Source: an uncultured Archangium sp. (GTDB lineage: Bacteria; Myxococcota; Myxococcia; Myxococcales; Myxococcaceae). Taken from it: a stretch of 64,000 nucleotides of DNA. Under the pieces are notes generated by a model. It worked only from the letters and a program-made list of their open reading frames with translations, was not told where the DNA came from and made no database searches. A program made the position numbers and the translations under genes. The DNA lies in contig CAIVGN010000127.1 of assembly GCA_903905455.1 (NCBI GenBank), forward strand, positions 83,508 through 147,507, given 5' to 3'. Below, piece after piece: positions 16,043-24,580 of this stretch. Each line of letters starts with the position of its first letter. Within the stretch, counting starts at the first letter, position 1.

Positions 16043-16161
16043 GGGGTCGGCCTCTTACGGCATTTCCCGCACGCTCGTTCTCCCCCTCTCCGAAACCGCA
16101 CGACACGAGGGGCCCACGACACGCCGTTGACTCGCGAGGTGCGCTGGGCCACGTCACCGGG

Positions 16162-16938
16162 ATGCGCCGCGTCGCCCTCCTGCTCCTGCTCGCCTCCGGG
16201 CCCGCGCTCGCGGCCGACATCTTCGAGATCCAGGTCTACAACTCGGAGACCGCCGCGCCCGGGCAGATCGGCGCCGAGGTGCACCTGAACCACTTCGCCG
16301 CGGGTGACGCGGTGGGCACCGACGGGCAACGCCCCACCGACAAGACCACCCACCTCACCGTCGAGCCCCACGTGGGCATCGCCTCCTGGTGCGAGGCCGG
16401 CGCGTACTTCGTCAGCGCCTTCCGGGCCACCGGCACCTGGGACTTCGTGGGCCTCAAGGTGCGCTTCAAGATGGCCCTGCCCAAGCGGCTCTTCGGGGTG
16501 TTGGGCCTCTCGTTGAACCAGGAGATCTCCGTCTCGCGCACCGACTACGAGGCGGATCAATTCGGCTGGGAGATCCGCCCGGTCATCGACGCCAACTGGC
16601 GGTACGGCTACCTCTCCTTCAACCCCATCCTCGACGTACCGCTCGGGGGACCGGGCGCGGGCATGCCGGGCTTCGAGCCGTCGCTCAAGGGCTTCCTCCG
16701 GCCCCTGCCGTGGCTGGGCATCGGCGCCGAGTACTACGCCGACTTCGGGGCGCTCTCGCGGTTGAGCGTGGTGGCGGATCACACGCACCGCCTCTTCGGC
16801 GCCCTCGACTTCGAGTGGAAGTGGGGCCGGCAGATGTTCGAGCTCAACCTCGCCGTGGGCTACGGCCTGCAGGGCGCGGAGAAGTGGATCGGCAAGGTCA
16901 TCTTCGCCATCGACATCGACCCCACGCCCGCGAGCTGA
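16162..16938 (+). CDS. Putative outer-membrane beta-barrel protein
   Basis: The first 18 residues (MRRVALLLLLASGPALAA) are a signal peptide. The remaining 240 residues alternate short hydrophobic/aromatic strands with turns: IGAEVHLNHF, LTVEPHVGI, EAGAYFVSAFRA, WDFVGLKVRFK, FGVLGLSLNQEIS, WEIRPVID, WRYGYLSFNPILD, LGIGAEYYADFG and LDFEWKWGRQMFELNLAVGYGL. This is the pattern of an outer-membrane barrel of 10-12 strands with an amphipathic end near residue 250. No porin or transport family was recognised. It is followed 20 bases later by a small Cys-rich lipoprotein gene, so the two may be cotranscribed. Confidence 0.75.
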   Translation: MRRVALLLLLASGPALAADIFEIQVYNSETAAPGQIGAEVHLNHFAAGDAVGTDGQRPTDKTTHLTVEPHVGIASWCEAGAYFVSAFRATGTWDFVGLKVRFKMALPKRLFGVLGLSLNQEISVSRTDYEADQFGWEIRPVIDANWRYGYLSFNPILDVPLGGPGAGMPGFEPSLKGFLRPLPWLGIGAEYYADFGALSRLSVVADHTHRLFGALDFEWKWGRQMFELNLAVGYGLQGAEKWIGKVIFAIDIDPTPAS

Positions 16939-16958
16939 ACCGGGTAGATGCTCGTCGG

Positions 16959-17201
16959 ATGACCACCTTCCGCGCCGTGATGTTCCTCGCAGCCAGTGCC
17001 TTCCTCGTCGCCTGTGGCGCCACCGACACCACGGGCACCGGTGGCGGCGGAGGCACGAGCTGCAGCAGCACCCACGAGTGCGTCAACGGCGCGTGCAAGT
17101 GCACCAGCGGCACGAAGAACGGCTCGTCGTGTTGCGACCCCAGCGACAGCTCCTGCTCGACCTCGCAGCAGTGCCCGGAGTTCTGCAAGACCTGCATGTG
17201 A
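16959..17201 (+). CDS. Small Cys-rich lipoprotein (80 residues)
   Basis: Starts ATG 16959 as MTTFRAVMFLAASAFLVACG, a lipoprotein signal with lipobox LVAC at Cys19. The mature part is a short Gly/Thr linker (TGTGGGGG) and a 45-residue Cys-rich module with ten cysteines (ECVNGACKC, SSCC, QCPEFCKTC), typical of small secreted disulfide knots. It shares the linker style of the larger lipoprotein at 14696-16042. The function is unknown. The stop codon abuts the stop of the convergent DUF808 gene with no spacer. Confidence 0.72.
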   Translation: MTTFRAVMFLAASAFLVACGATDTTGTGGGGGTSCSSTHECVNGACKCTSGTKNGSSCCDPSDSSCSTSQQCPEFCKTCM

Positions 17202-18080
17202 TCAGGCGCTGACGCCGGGCCTGACCCTGCGCACCGCGGCCGCGAGCCCGACCAGTACCAGGCCCGCGAGCAGCCCCACCCCGCCGTTGAGGGCTGCGGG
17301 CCCGAGGGTACCGACCAGGCCCTGGCGCGCGGCGAGCGCATCGACGAGGTGGCCCACGGGAGGCAGGCCGTGCGCGAGAATGCCGCCGCCCACGAGGAAC
17401 ATCGCGACGGTGCCGGCGATGGTCAGGGCCTTCATGAGGTACGGCGTCGCGCGCACGAGGAGCATCCCCAGCGCGCGCGAGGCCGCACCCGCGCGCTTGC
17501 TCAAGGCCAGCCCCGCGTCGTCGAGCTTCACGATGCCTGCCACCAGGCCGTAGACCCCAACGGTCATCAGGACGGCGATGGCCACCAGCACCGCCACCTG
17601 TTGCCCGAACGGCGCGTCGGCCACGGTGCCCAGGGTGATGACCACGATCTCCGCCGAGAGCACGAAGTCGGTGCGGATCGCGCCGGCGATCTTCTCCTGC
17701 TCGAAGGCGGCGAGGTCCACCACCGGGCCGGCCGCGAGGGCGTCGTGCTTCGCCTTCTGGTGCACCAGCTTCTCGAAGCCCTCGAAGCACAGGTACGCGC
17801 CGCCGAGCATGAGAATGGGGGTGATGAGCCAGTGGGCGACGGCGCTGATGGCGAGCGCCGCGGGCACGAGGATCAGCTTGTTCTTCGCCGAGCCCTTCAT
17901 GACCGCCCACACCACGGGCAGCTCCCGGTCGGGGTTCACCCCGGTGACCTGCTCGGCGTTGAGCGCGAGATCATCACCCAGCACGCCCGCCGTCTTCTGC
18001 GTGGCCACCTTGGTCATGGCGGCCACGTCGTCCAACAGGCTGGCGAGGTCGTCGAGGAGGGTCAGGAGACTGGTAGCCAC
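17202..18080 (-). CDS. DUF808 family (YedI-like) inner-membrane protein
   Basis: A 292-residue polytopic protein. The soluble N-terminal region MATSLLTLLDDLASLLDDVAAM with KTAGVLGDDLALNA and GVNPDRELPVVWAV is diagnostic of the DUF808/YedI family. About five or six transmembrane helices follow, from residue 70 (AALAISAVAHWLITPILML) to the end. The E. coli homologue YedI is an inner-membrane protein of unknown function. Length is normal. It lies convergent to the small lipoprotein and 29 bases upstream of the TolC gene's 3' end, but appears to be its own unit. Confidence 0.88.
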   Translation of the reverse strand: MATSLLTLLDDLASLLDDVAAMTKVATQKTAGVLGDDLALNAEQVTGVNPDRELPVVWAVMKGSAKNKLILVPAALAISAVAHWLITPILMLGGAYLCFEGFEKLVHQKAKHDALAAGPVVDLAAFEQEKIAGAIRTDFVLSAEIVVITLGTVADAPFGQQVAVLVAIAVLMTVGVYGLVAGIVKLDDAGLALSKRAGAASRALGMLLVRATPYLMKALTIAGTVAMFLVGGGILAHGLPPVGHLVDALAARQGLVGTLGPAALNGGVGLLAGLVLVGLAAAVRRVRPGVSA

Positions 18081-18109
18081 GGCCCCCCTCTAACGACGTG
18101 GCTGAGGAG

Positions 18110-19579
18110 TCACAGCCCGAGCAGCGCAGCCAGGCGCCCCTCGGCCGCGGCGAGCTCCACCTTGCGCACCTCGAGCTGCGCGCGGGCCTGGGCCGACGAC
18201 GACACGGCGAAGAACCGCTTGCTGTCGATGTCGCTGACCTCGAGGCTGGTGGCGAGGCCCGCTTCGAAGGCCGAGCCGATCTGCTTCTGCGCGCGGGTGG
18301 CGAGGCTGGCCTGCGACTCGGCCTGCACCAGCGCGACCTGGGCCGCGGCGAGGTTGGCCTTGGCGCCCACCCACGTGGCCTTCGCCTTCTGCCGCGTGGC
18401 CTCGTACCTGGCTCGCGCCTCGACGGTCTTGGCGTCGTTCTCGTGCATGGTCACGTAGCGCTGCCCGCGGTCGTAGAGCGTCCACTGCGCGGCGATGACG
18501 CCGTCGAAGATGAAATTCGTCCCCGCGAAGCCCTTGTTCGAGTTGTAGCTGCCCTTGGCCTGGGCCACGAGCGACGGCAGCCACGCGAGGCGGTCGAAGT
18601 TGTTGAACGTCTCGGCCGCCTTGACGCCGAACTCGTTGGCCTTCACCGCGAAGGTGTCTTCCCAGGGGCGGTTGGCCTCGTCGGCGGCGGCGACCTCGAA
18701 CTTCGTGGGCTGCCCGTCGACGGGTCGCACCGGCTCGCCGACAAGCGCCTCGAGCATCGCCAGCAGCGCCACCTTCTGGCCCTGCAGCGTCGCCAGCACC
18801 CCGCGCGCCTGGGCGGTCTCCGACTGCGCACGCAGCAGCGCGATGTCCGTGGCCATGCCCATCTGCTGCAACGAGAGCGCGTCGTGCTCGCGCTTGAGGG
18901 CCACCAACTCGGCGTCCTTCGCGGCCTCTTCGATGAGCGAGAGCCCCTCGATGCCCAGGTAGAGCCGCGCCACGGCCAGCAGCACCTGCTCGCGGGCCTC
19001 GAGGCTCCCGTACTTCGCGGCCTGGTTCGACTGGTCGGCCGCGGAGAAGAGGAACATCTGCGGCGCGAAGAGGGTCTGGGTGATGATCAGGTTCCCGTAG
19101 AGCGAGTTGCGCCCCACGATGGTGGTGGGCTTCAGGCCGTCACTGGCGCCCTCACGGAAGGCCGTCTTCACGCCGTCGATGACCTGGTCGTTGGCCGCCA
19201 CGGGGAAGCCGTAGGCCGGGCCCGCGCCGCGAATGGAGGCGTCGATGACGCCCTCGAAGGCGGCGAGGAACGCCGACGGGTCGAACTTCTGCTCGGCGGT
19301 GGTGTGCACGTAGCTCACCGACGCGGTGACGTCGGGGAGCACCGCGGAGAACACCAGCCGGGCCTTGGCGGCCACCTGCTGCGCCGACGCCCGCGCCGCC
19401 GCGAGATCGTTGCTCTTCTGATCAGCCAGCTTGAGCGCGTCCACCAACGGCATCGGGGTGCGCGTGGCGACGTAGGCCGACTCGAGATCCGCCGTGGGCA
19501 GCGCCGCGGCCTTGGGCAACGGCACCTCGGCGAGGGCCAGGCCCGAGAACATCAGCACCGACACGAAGTACCGTTTCAT
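18110..19579 (-). CDS. TolC-family outer-membrane efflux protein (RND system 1)
   Basis: ATG 19579 gives a signal peptide (MKRYFVSVLMFSGLALAE) and a 489-residue protein. Two OEP-type halves of long amphipathic helices (LVDALKLADQKSNDLAAARASAQQVAAKAR near the start, VALVQAESQASLATRAQKQIGSA near the end) are separated by barrel strands, as in TolC. The protein forms the outer-membrane exit duct of the efflux pump encoded immediately upstream. Its start overlaps the pump gene stop as ATGA. It is the last gene of a tetR-adaptor-pump-TolC operon. Nothing in the sequence identifies the substrate. Confidence 0.9.
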   Translation of the reverse strand: MKRYFVSVLMFSGLALAEVPLPKAAALPTADLESAYVATRTPMPLVDALKLADQKSNDLAAARASAQQVAAKARLVFSAVLPDVTASVSYVHTTAEQKFDPSAFLAAFEGVIDASIRGAGPAYGFPVAANDQVIDGVKTAFREGASDGLKPTTIVGRNSLYGNLIITQTLFAPQMFLFSAADQSNQAAKYGSLEAREQVLLAVARLYLGIEGLSLIEEAAKDAELVALKREHDALSLQQMGMATDIALLRAQSETAQARGVLATLQGQKVALLAMLEALVGEPVRPVDGQPTKFEVAAADEANRPWEDTFAVKANEFGVKAAETFNNFDRLAWLPSLVAQAKGSYNSNKGFAGTNFIFDGVIAAQWTLYDRGQRYVTMHENDAKTVEARARYEATRQKAKATWVGAKANLAAAQVALVQAESQASLATRAQKQIGSAFEAGLATSLEVSDIDSKRFFAVSSSAQARAQLEVRKVELAAAEGRLAALLGL

Positions 19580-22500
19580 TCCGTCACCTCCGTGACCTGC
19601 TTCGTCTTGCCGATGCGCAGTGATTTGGGGGTCAGCTTCTCGAACACCGCGAACACCAGGGGCACCACGAACAGCGTGAGGAACGTGGAGGTGATGACCC
19701 CGCCGATGACCGCGATGGCCATGGGCGCGCGGAACTCGAAGCCCTGCCCGCGACCGATGGCCGTGGGCACCATGCCGATGGCCATGGCGGCCGAGGTCAT
19801 GAGGATGGGGCGCAGGCGCCGCGGCCCGGCGTTGAGCAGCGCGGTGTCGAGGTCTTCCCCGGCGCGCAGGTTCTGGAGCACCTGGTCGACGAGCAAGATG
19901 GCGTTCTTGGTGACCAGGCCCATCAACAAGATGAGGCCGATCATCGCGCCCATGGTGAGCGACCAACCGGTGACCACCAGGCCCAACAGCGCGCCGATGA
20001 GCGCCAGCGGCACCGAGACCATGATGGTGAAGGGGTGCTTGAAGCTCTCGAACTGCGAGGCGAGCACCATGTAGACGAAGGCGAAGGCGAGCACGAAGAC
20101 CAGGGAGAACGCGCTGTTCTGCTCGTCGAGGATCTTCATCTGCCCGTCGAAGAACAGGCTGTAGCCCTCGGGGGGCGGTTCGACCTTGAGCTGCTTGCGC
20201 ACCGTGCTGGCCACTTCGCCGAGCGACGCGTTGCCCGACGGGCCGGCGAGCACCATCACCCGGCGCTCGCGGTTGAAGTGCTCGATGACCGACGGGGCCT
20301 CCTTCATGGTGATGGCCGCCACGTCACCGATGGCCCGCGGGCCGGTGGGGGTGAAGACCTCCAGCGAGGCGAGCGACTCGGGGTTGGCCCGGTCCTTCTC
20401 CGACAGCCGCACCACGATCTCCGTCTCCTGGCTGCCTTCGCGGAGCTTGCCGGCCACCTGGCCGTTCATCGCCAGGCGCAGCTGCATGCCCAGGGCGCCC
20501 GCCGAGAGGCCGGTGTCGTTGGCGCGCGCGCGATCGATGTCCACCGCGAGCTCGGGCTTGGGCGGGTTGGTCACCACCCGGATGTCGCTCACCATGGGCA
20601 AGCCCTTGTCGGTCTTCAGGTTGCGCAAGAGCGTGGCGATGCGGTTCGCCTCGGTGGTCAGGCCGTCGAACTCGGGCCCCATCACGTAGATCATGATGGG
20701 GAAGAAATCGCCCATGCCCTCGATGTCGGGCGGGTCGATGATCGCCACCTCGGTGGAAGGCAGCGTGGCGAACTGCTCGCGCGCCGCCTCCTTCATCTGC
20801 TTCAAGGTCATCGAGCGGTCGGCGCGCTCCCTGGTCAGCACGCGCAGGCGCACGGTGTTCGCGTCGCCGCCCATGCCGTTGGGGTCGGCGCCCACCAGCG
20901 CGTAGATGTCGGTGACGTCGGGGATCGAGCGCAGCATCGCCTCGGCCTGCACCGCGCGCACCTGGCTCTCGGCCACGCTGGAGCCCTCGGGGAGCTTCAA
21001 CTGCACGATGAAGGTCGAGCGGTCCTGCGGCACCATGAAGTCGTTGCCCAGGCGGCTGGCGGCGGCCAACGAGCCCCCGACGATGCCCAGGGTGATGAGC
21101 GCCGTGACCAGGCGGTGCGAGAGCGTCCACTTGAGCAGCCGCCCGTAGATGCGCTCCATGCCGTCGAAGAAGCGGCGCAGCGACCGGGCGACGACGTTCT
21201 CCTTCGAGTGGCCCTCGGCCCCCAGCTGCTTGGAGAAGCGCGCCGAGAGCATGGGGTCGAGGGTGAAGGAGATGAACATCGAGATGAGCACGGCCGCGGA
21301 GATGGTCACGCCGAACTGCTTGAAGAACTGCCCCACGATGCCGGGCATGAAGGCCACGGGCACGAAGACCGCGACCAGCGAGAGCGTGGTGGCGAGCACC
21401 GCGAGGAACACGTCCTTGGTGCCCCCGCTGGCCGCCTCGGCCGGTGACTGGCCCTGCTCGAGCCGGTGCGTGATGGCCTCGCGCACCACCACCGCGTCGT
21501 CGATGAGCAGGCCGATGGCCAACGACAGCGCCAGCAGCGTCATCTGGTTGAGCGTGTAGTTGAGCGCGTACATCACGAAGAAGGTGCCCACCACCGAGGT
21601 GGGCAGCGCCAGCGAGCTGATGATGGTGCCGCGCACGTCGAGCAGGAACATGAGGATGATCAGCACCGCCATGAAGCCGCCGAAGATCAGCGCCACCCAG
21701 ACTTCCTTGGCGTTCTCCTCGACGAGGATCGACGAGTCGATGAGCATCGAGGCGCCGAAGCCGTGGCCCATCTGGGGCACCAGCTCGGTCATCTTCAGCT
21801 TCACTTCCTTCGCCACCTCCACGGTGTTGCTGCCCGGCTGCTTGACGATCTCGACGATCACCGCTTCCTTGCCGTTGAGGCGCGCGATGGTGCGGCGGTC
21901 GGCGACGCCGTCGATCACCGTGGCCACCTCGTTGAGGCGCACCTGGGTGCCCATGACGCTGCTGCGCGAGATGGGCAGGTCGGCGATCTCGTCGAGGTTC
22001 TTGAACTGGCCGAGGCTGCGCACCGTGAGCTCGGTGGGCCCCAGGTCGAAGCGGCCTGCGGGCACGTCCACGTTCTCCATGCCGATGCGCTCGGCGATCA
22101 ACGCGGGCGCCACGCCGGCGGCCTTCGCCTTGTCGAGGTCCACGTCGACGCGCACCTCGCGCACGTCACCGCCCACGATGCGCACCTGGGCCACGCCTTC
22201 GATCTGCGCCATGGCCGGCTCGAGCTTGTCCTTGAGCAGCTGGCGCAGGCGGCTCGACTCCATGTCCGCGTTGACCGCGTAGGTCACGATGGGCGACGCG
22301 CCGATGTCGATGCGCGAGACCTTGGGCATGTCGGCGTCGCGCGGCAGGTTCGCCACCCCGGCCACCTTGTCGCGGACCTCCTGCACGGCGCGGTCGAGGG
22401 GCACGGTGAGCTTGAACTGCACGAAGACCAGGCCCACGTTCTCTCGCGAGAAGCTCTGGATGGTGTCCACGCCCTGGATGCCGGCCACCGCGTCTTCGAT

Positions 22501-22698
22501 GGGCTTGTTGACCTGGGCCTCGACCTCCGAGGGCCCGGCGCCGCGGTACACGGTGGTCACCGCGACGAAGGGGAAGCTCACGTCGGGGAAGAGGTCGGTG
22601 CCCAGGCGCGAGACGCCCAGCAGGCCGAGCACCACCAACAGCAGCGACGTCATCGTCGTGAAGACGGGTCGCTTGATCGACAGGTCGGAGAGCGTCAT
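19576..22698 (-). CDS. RND-family efflux permease (HAE1-like), system 1
   Basis: The 1040-residue length and pattern (MTLSDLSIKRPVFTTMTSLL at the start) are standard for AcrB-type RND transporters. There are 12 transmembrane helices in two halves with large periplasmic loops (about 40-330 and 560-870). The proton-relay TM4 motif GLLIDDAVVV lies at about 396-405 and a repeat GLVTKNAILLVD near 925. Driven by the proton gradient, RND pumps capture drugs, metals, lipids or pigments from the periplasm. The HAE1-like motifs favour hydrophobic compounds over heavy metals. The gene overlaps its adaptor upstream and TolC downstream by four bases each. Confidence 0.95.
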   Translation of the reverse strand: MTLSDLSIKRPVFTTMTSLLLVVLGLLGVSRLGTDLFPDVSFPFVAVTTVYRGAGPSEVEAQVNKPIEDAVAGIQGVDTIQSFSRENVGLVFVQFKLTVPLDRAVQEVRDKVAGVANLPRDADMPKVSRIDIGASPIVTYAVNADMESSRLRQLLKDKLEPAMAQIEGVAQVRIVGGDVREVRVDVDLDKAKAAGVAPALIAERIGMENVDVPAGRFDLGPTELTVRSLGQFKNLDEIADLPISRSSVMGTQVRLNEVATVIDGVADRRTIARLNGKEAVIVEIVKQPGSNTVEVAKEVKLKMTELVPQMGHGFGASMLIDSSILVEENAKEVWVALIFGGFMAVLIILMFLLDVRGTIISSLALPTSVVGTFFVMYALNYTLNQMTLLALSLAIGLLIDDAVVVREAITHRLEQGQSPAEAASGGTKDVFLAVLATTLSLVAVFVPVAFMPGIVGQFFKQFGVTISAAVLISMFISFTLDPMLSARFSKQLGAEGHSKENVVARSLRRFFDGMERIYGRLLKWTLSHRLVTALITLGIVGGSLAAASRLGNDFMVPQDRSTFIVQLKLPEGSSVAESQVRAVQAEAMLRSIPDVTDIYALVGADPNGMGGDANTVRLRVLTRERADRSMTLKQMKEAAREQFATLPSTEVAIIDPPDIEGMGDFFPIMIYVMGPEFDGLTTEANRIATLLRNLKTDKGLPMVSDIRVVTNPPKPELAVDIDRARANDTGLSAGALGMQLRLAMNGQVAGKLREGSQETEIVVRLSEKDRANPESLASLEVFTPTGPRAIGDVAAITMKEAPSVIEHFNRERRVMVLAGPSGNASLGEVASTVRKQLKVEPPPEGYSLFFDGQMKILDEQNSAFSLVFVLAFAFVYMVLASQFESFKHPFTIMVSVPLALIGALLGLVVTGWSLTMGAMIGLILLMGLVTKNAILLVDQVLQNLRAGEDLDTALLNAGPRRLRPILMTSAAMAIGMVPTAIGRGQGFEFRAPMAIAVIGGVITSTFLTLFVVPLVFAVFEKLTPKSLRIGKTKQVTEVTE

Positions 22699-23729
22699 CG
22701 CGAGACCCTGGCGCCGTCGACCAGGGCCGAGGTCGGGTAGTCCACCACCTGCGTGACCAGCACCTCGGGCTGCACGGTGACCGTGGTGTTGGCGCGCTCC
22801 ATGACGTTGACCTTCACCCGCTTGATGACGCCCGCGTCGTCCACCGAGAAGACGTGCTCGCCGCCCGTGGTGCCCAGGGCCGTGGAGGGAATGACGATGG
22901 CCGCCTTGGCCTCGCCCAGGGGGATGGTGACGCGCGCCAGGGTGTTGGCCACGAAGCGGCCGTCGGTGTTGGGCACGGTGATCTCCAGCGGCACGCGGCG
23001 GGTCTGGGGGTCCGCCGAGGGCATCACGACCTTGATCACCGCGTCGTCGCTCGAGGCGCCGCTGCCCACCGCTTCCACGCGCACCTTGAGGCCGGAGCGC
23101 AGGTGCTGGCGCACGTTCTCGGGCACCGTCACCTTGAGCACCAGCGGATCGAGCTGCATGAGCACGTAGACGGGCGTGCCCGGGCCCAGCAGGCCGCCGG
23201 TGTTGTCGGGCGCGTCGACCACCGTGGCGTTGAAGGGCGCCGCGAGGAAGTGGCGCTTCTGACCGGCGCGGGCCTGCGCGAGGCCGGCCTGGGCCTGCGA
23301 CACCTGGGCCTTGGCGGCCTTGGCCTGGGTGTCGGTCTGGCGGAACTGGAGGTCGGACACGCTGCCCTCCGCCTTCAACTTCTCGTTGCGCGCGGCCACG
23401 TCGAGGGCGAGCGCGGCGCCGGCCTCGGCGGCCATCACCGCGGCCTCGCCCTGCGCCACCTGGGCGTTGATGATCTCCGGGTCGAGGTTGCCCAGCGACT
23501 GGCCGGCCTTCACCACGTCACCCTTCACCGCGCGGCTCACCGCGAGCCTGCCCCCGACCTCGAAGCCCAGCGGCAGCAGCTTGGAGGGCCCCAGTTGGCC
23601 GGTGACGGCCTCGCGGGTGCTGGCGGTGACGGCGCGCGCGGGCACGGTGCGCAGCTTCGGGGCAGCGAGCGGGCCTTCGGCGAGCGCGAGGGAGGCGAGC
23701 AGCGGGACGAGCAGCACGAGACGGTTCAT
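22695..23729 (-). CDS. RND periplasmic adaptor (membrane-fusion protein), system 1
   Basis: ATG 23729 begins MNRLVLLVPLLASLALAEGP, a signal peptide. The 344-residue protein follows the HlyD/AcrA order: a biotinyl-lipoyl-like half (about 55-80, FEVGGRLAVSRAVKGDVVKAGQSLG), a helical hairpin (about 90-165), the second lipoyl half (LAAPFNATVVDAPDNTGGLLGPGTPV) and beta-barrel domains to about 340. It bridges the pump and TolC. The signal ends in Ala rather than a lipobox Cys, so it is probably soluble periplasmic. Four-base overlaps with tetR upstream and the pump downstream indicate coupling. Confidence 0.92.
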   Translation of the reverse strand: MNRLVLLVPLLASLALAEGPLAAPKLRTVPARAVTASTREAVTGQLGPSKLLPLGFEVGGRLAVSRAVKGDVVKAGQSLGNLDPEIINAQVAQGEAAVMAAEAGAALALDVAARNEKLKAEGSVSDLQFRQTDTQAKAAKAQVSQAQAGLAQARAGQKRHFLAAPFNATVVDAPDNTGGLLGPGTPVYVLMQLDPLVLKVTVPENVRQHLRSGLKVRVEAVGSGASSDDAVIKVVMPSADPQTRRVPLEITVPNTDGRFVANTLARVTIPLGEAKAAIVIPSTALGTTGGEHVFSVDDAGVIKRVKVNVMERANTTVTVQPEVLVTQVVDYPTSALVDGARVSR

Positions 23730-24448
23730 GAGCGCTTCTTCTTGCGGGGGAGGATGGCGTTGCGGCTGTTCTGCTTCTTCTGGGTCGACTTCTTCTTCGG
23801 GGGCGCCACGGGGATGCCGGAGGTGCCCTGGGCGATCAACGTCTGCAGCGCGCGCACCCAGTGATCGAAGTCGGGCTTTTCCTGCAGCGTCGACAGGCGG
23901 CGCGCCACCAGCAGGTAGGTGCCGACGATCATCAGGCCCAGCACGTCCGCGGGCACGTCGTCGCGCAGCAGGTGCGCGTCCTTCATCGCGCGGCACTCGA
24001 GCTCCACGCGGGCGACCTCGCGGTCGAGCATGGTCCACATCACGCCCTCGAACTCCGTGCCCTGGCTGCCGCGCAGCAGCACGTCGGTGACGTCGCGCCA
24101 GTCCCACAGCAGCTCGAGCAGCTTGCGGTCTTCGCGGGCGTCGATCTCCTGGAGCTCGGCGATGAAGGGGCTCGCCTGGCGCGCCGAGGGCACGCCGCGG
24201 CCGATCAGCTCGGCGTAGGCGTTCTCCCGCGCCGTCCGCATCACCTCGAACTGCACCTCGAGCTGGCCCACCACCTCGCGGAAGAGGGCCTCCTTCGAGT
24301 CGTAGTGCAGGTAGAAGGCGCCCTTGGACAGCCCGCAGGCCTGGGTGATGTCTTCGATGCGCGCCTTCTGGATGCCCGCGCGCACGAACTCGTGCCGGGC
24401 CGCGGCGACGAGCGAACTGCGAGCGTGGGGATCAGCGGGTCGGGCCAT
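23726..24448 (-). CDS. TetR-family regulator of RND system 1
   Basis: A 240-residue protein. The N-terminal TetR helix-turn-helix is clear: AARHEFVRAGIQKARIEDIT, then ACGLSKGAFYLHYDSKEALF at about 37-57. The ligand-binding part is helical. An unusual 25-residue C-terminal tail is very basic (PPKKKSTQKK and PRKKKRS), which could add non-specific DNA affinity. It is the first gene of the efflux operon; TetR proteins of this type usually repress their own operon and release DNA when bound by a pump substrate. The palindrome at 24465-24483, just upstream of its ATG, is the obvious operator. Confidence 0.92.
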   Translation of the reverse strand: MARPADPHARSSLVAAARHEFVRAGIQKARIEDITQACGLSKGAFYLHYDSKEALFREVVGQLEVQFEVMRTARENAYAELIGRGVPSARQASPFIAELQEIDAREDRKLLELLWDWRDVTDVLLRGSQGTEFEGVMWTMLDREVARVELECRAMKDAHLLRDDVPADVLGLMIVGTYLLVARRLSTLQEKPDFDHWVRALQTLIAQGTSGIPVAPPKKKSTQKKQNSRNAILPRKKKRS

Positions 24449-24464
24449 GGGGGCGTTTCGGTGA

Positions 24465-24483
24465 CGCGTGTTAGTAACCCGCG
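24465..24483. promoter_or_regulatory. Candidate TetR operator of RND operon 1
   Basis: CGCGTGTTA-G-TAACCCGCG is a 19-bp palindrome around a central G, with one mismatched pair. It lies 16 bases upstream of the tetR start at 24448, in the position expected for autorepression. Confidence 0.6.
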
Positions 24484-24567
24484 AGTCAGGAACTGCAACC
24501 CATTTCTGAACTCTGGGTCACTCACCGCCGGAACGGGCTGAAAAATTGCCGCCGGGCCGGGGCCAAC

Positions 24568-24573
24568 TACCTT
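24568..24573 (+). promoter_or_regulatory. Candidate -10 element (TACCTT) deciding the vWA gene start
   Basis: TACCTT lies seven bases before ATG 24581. It overlaps the alternative TTG start at 24572, which is therefore disfavoured. Confidence 0.4.
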
Positions 24574-24580
24574 GGCCCAC

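Noticed and set aside
20035..21447. Long plus-strand frames opposite the first RND pump
   Set aside because: Shadow frames of the same kind as above; no start signals or recognisable domains.
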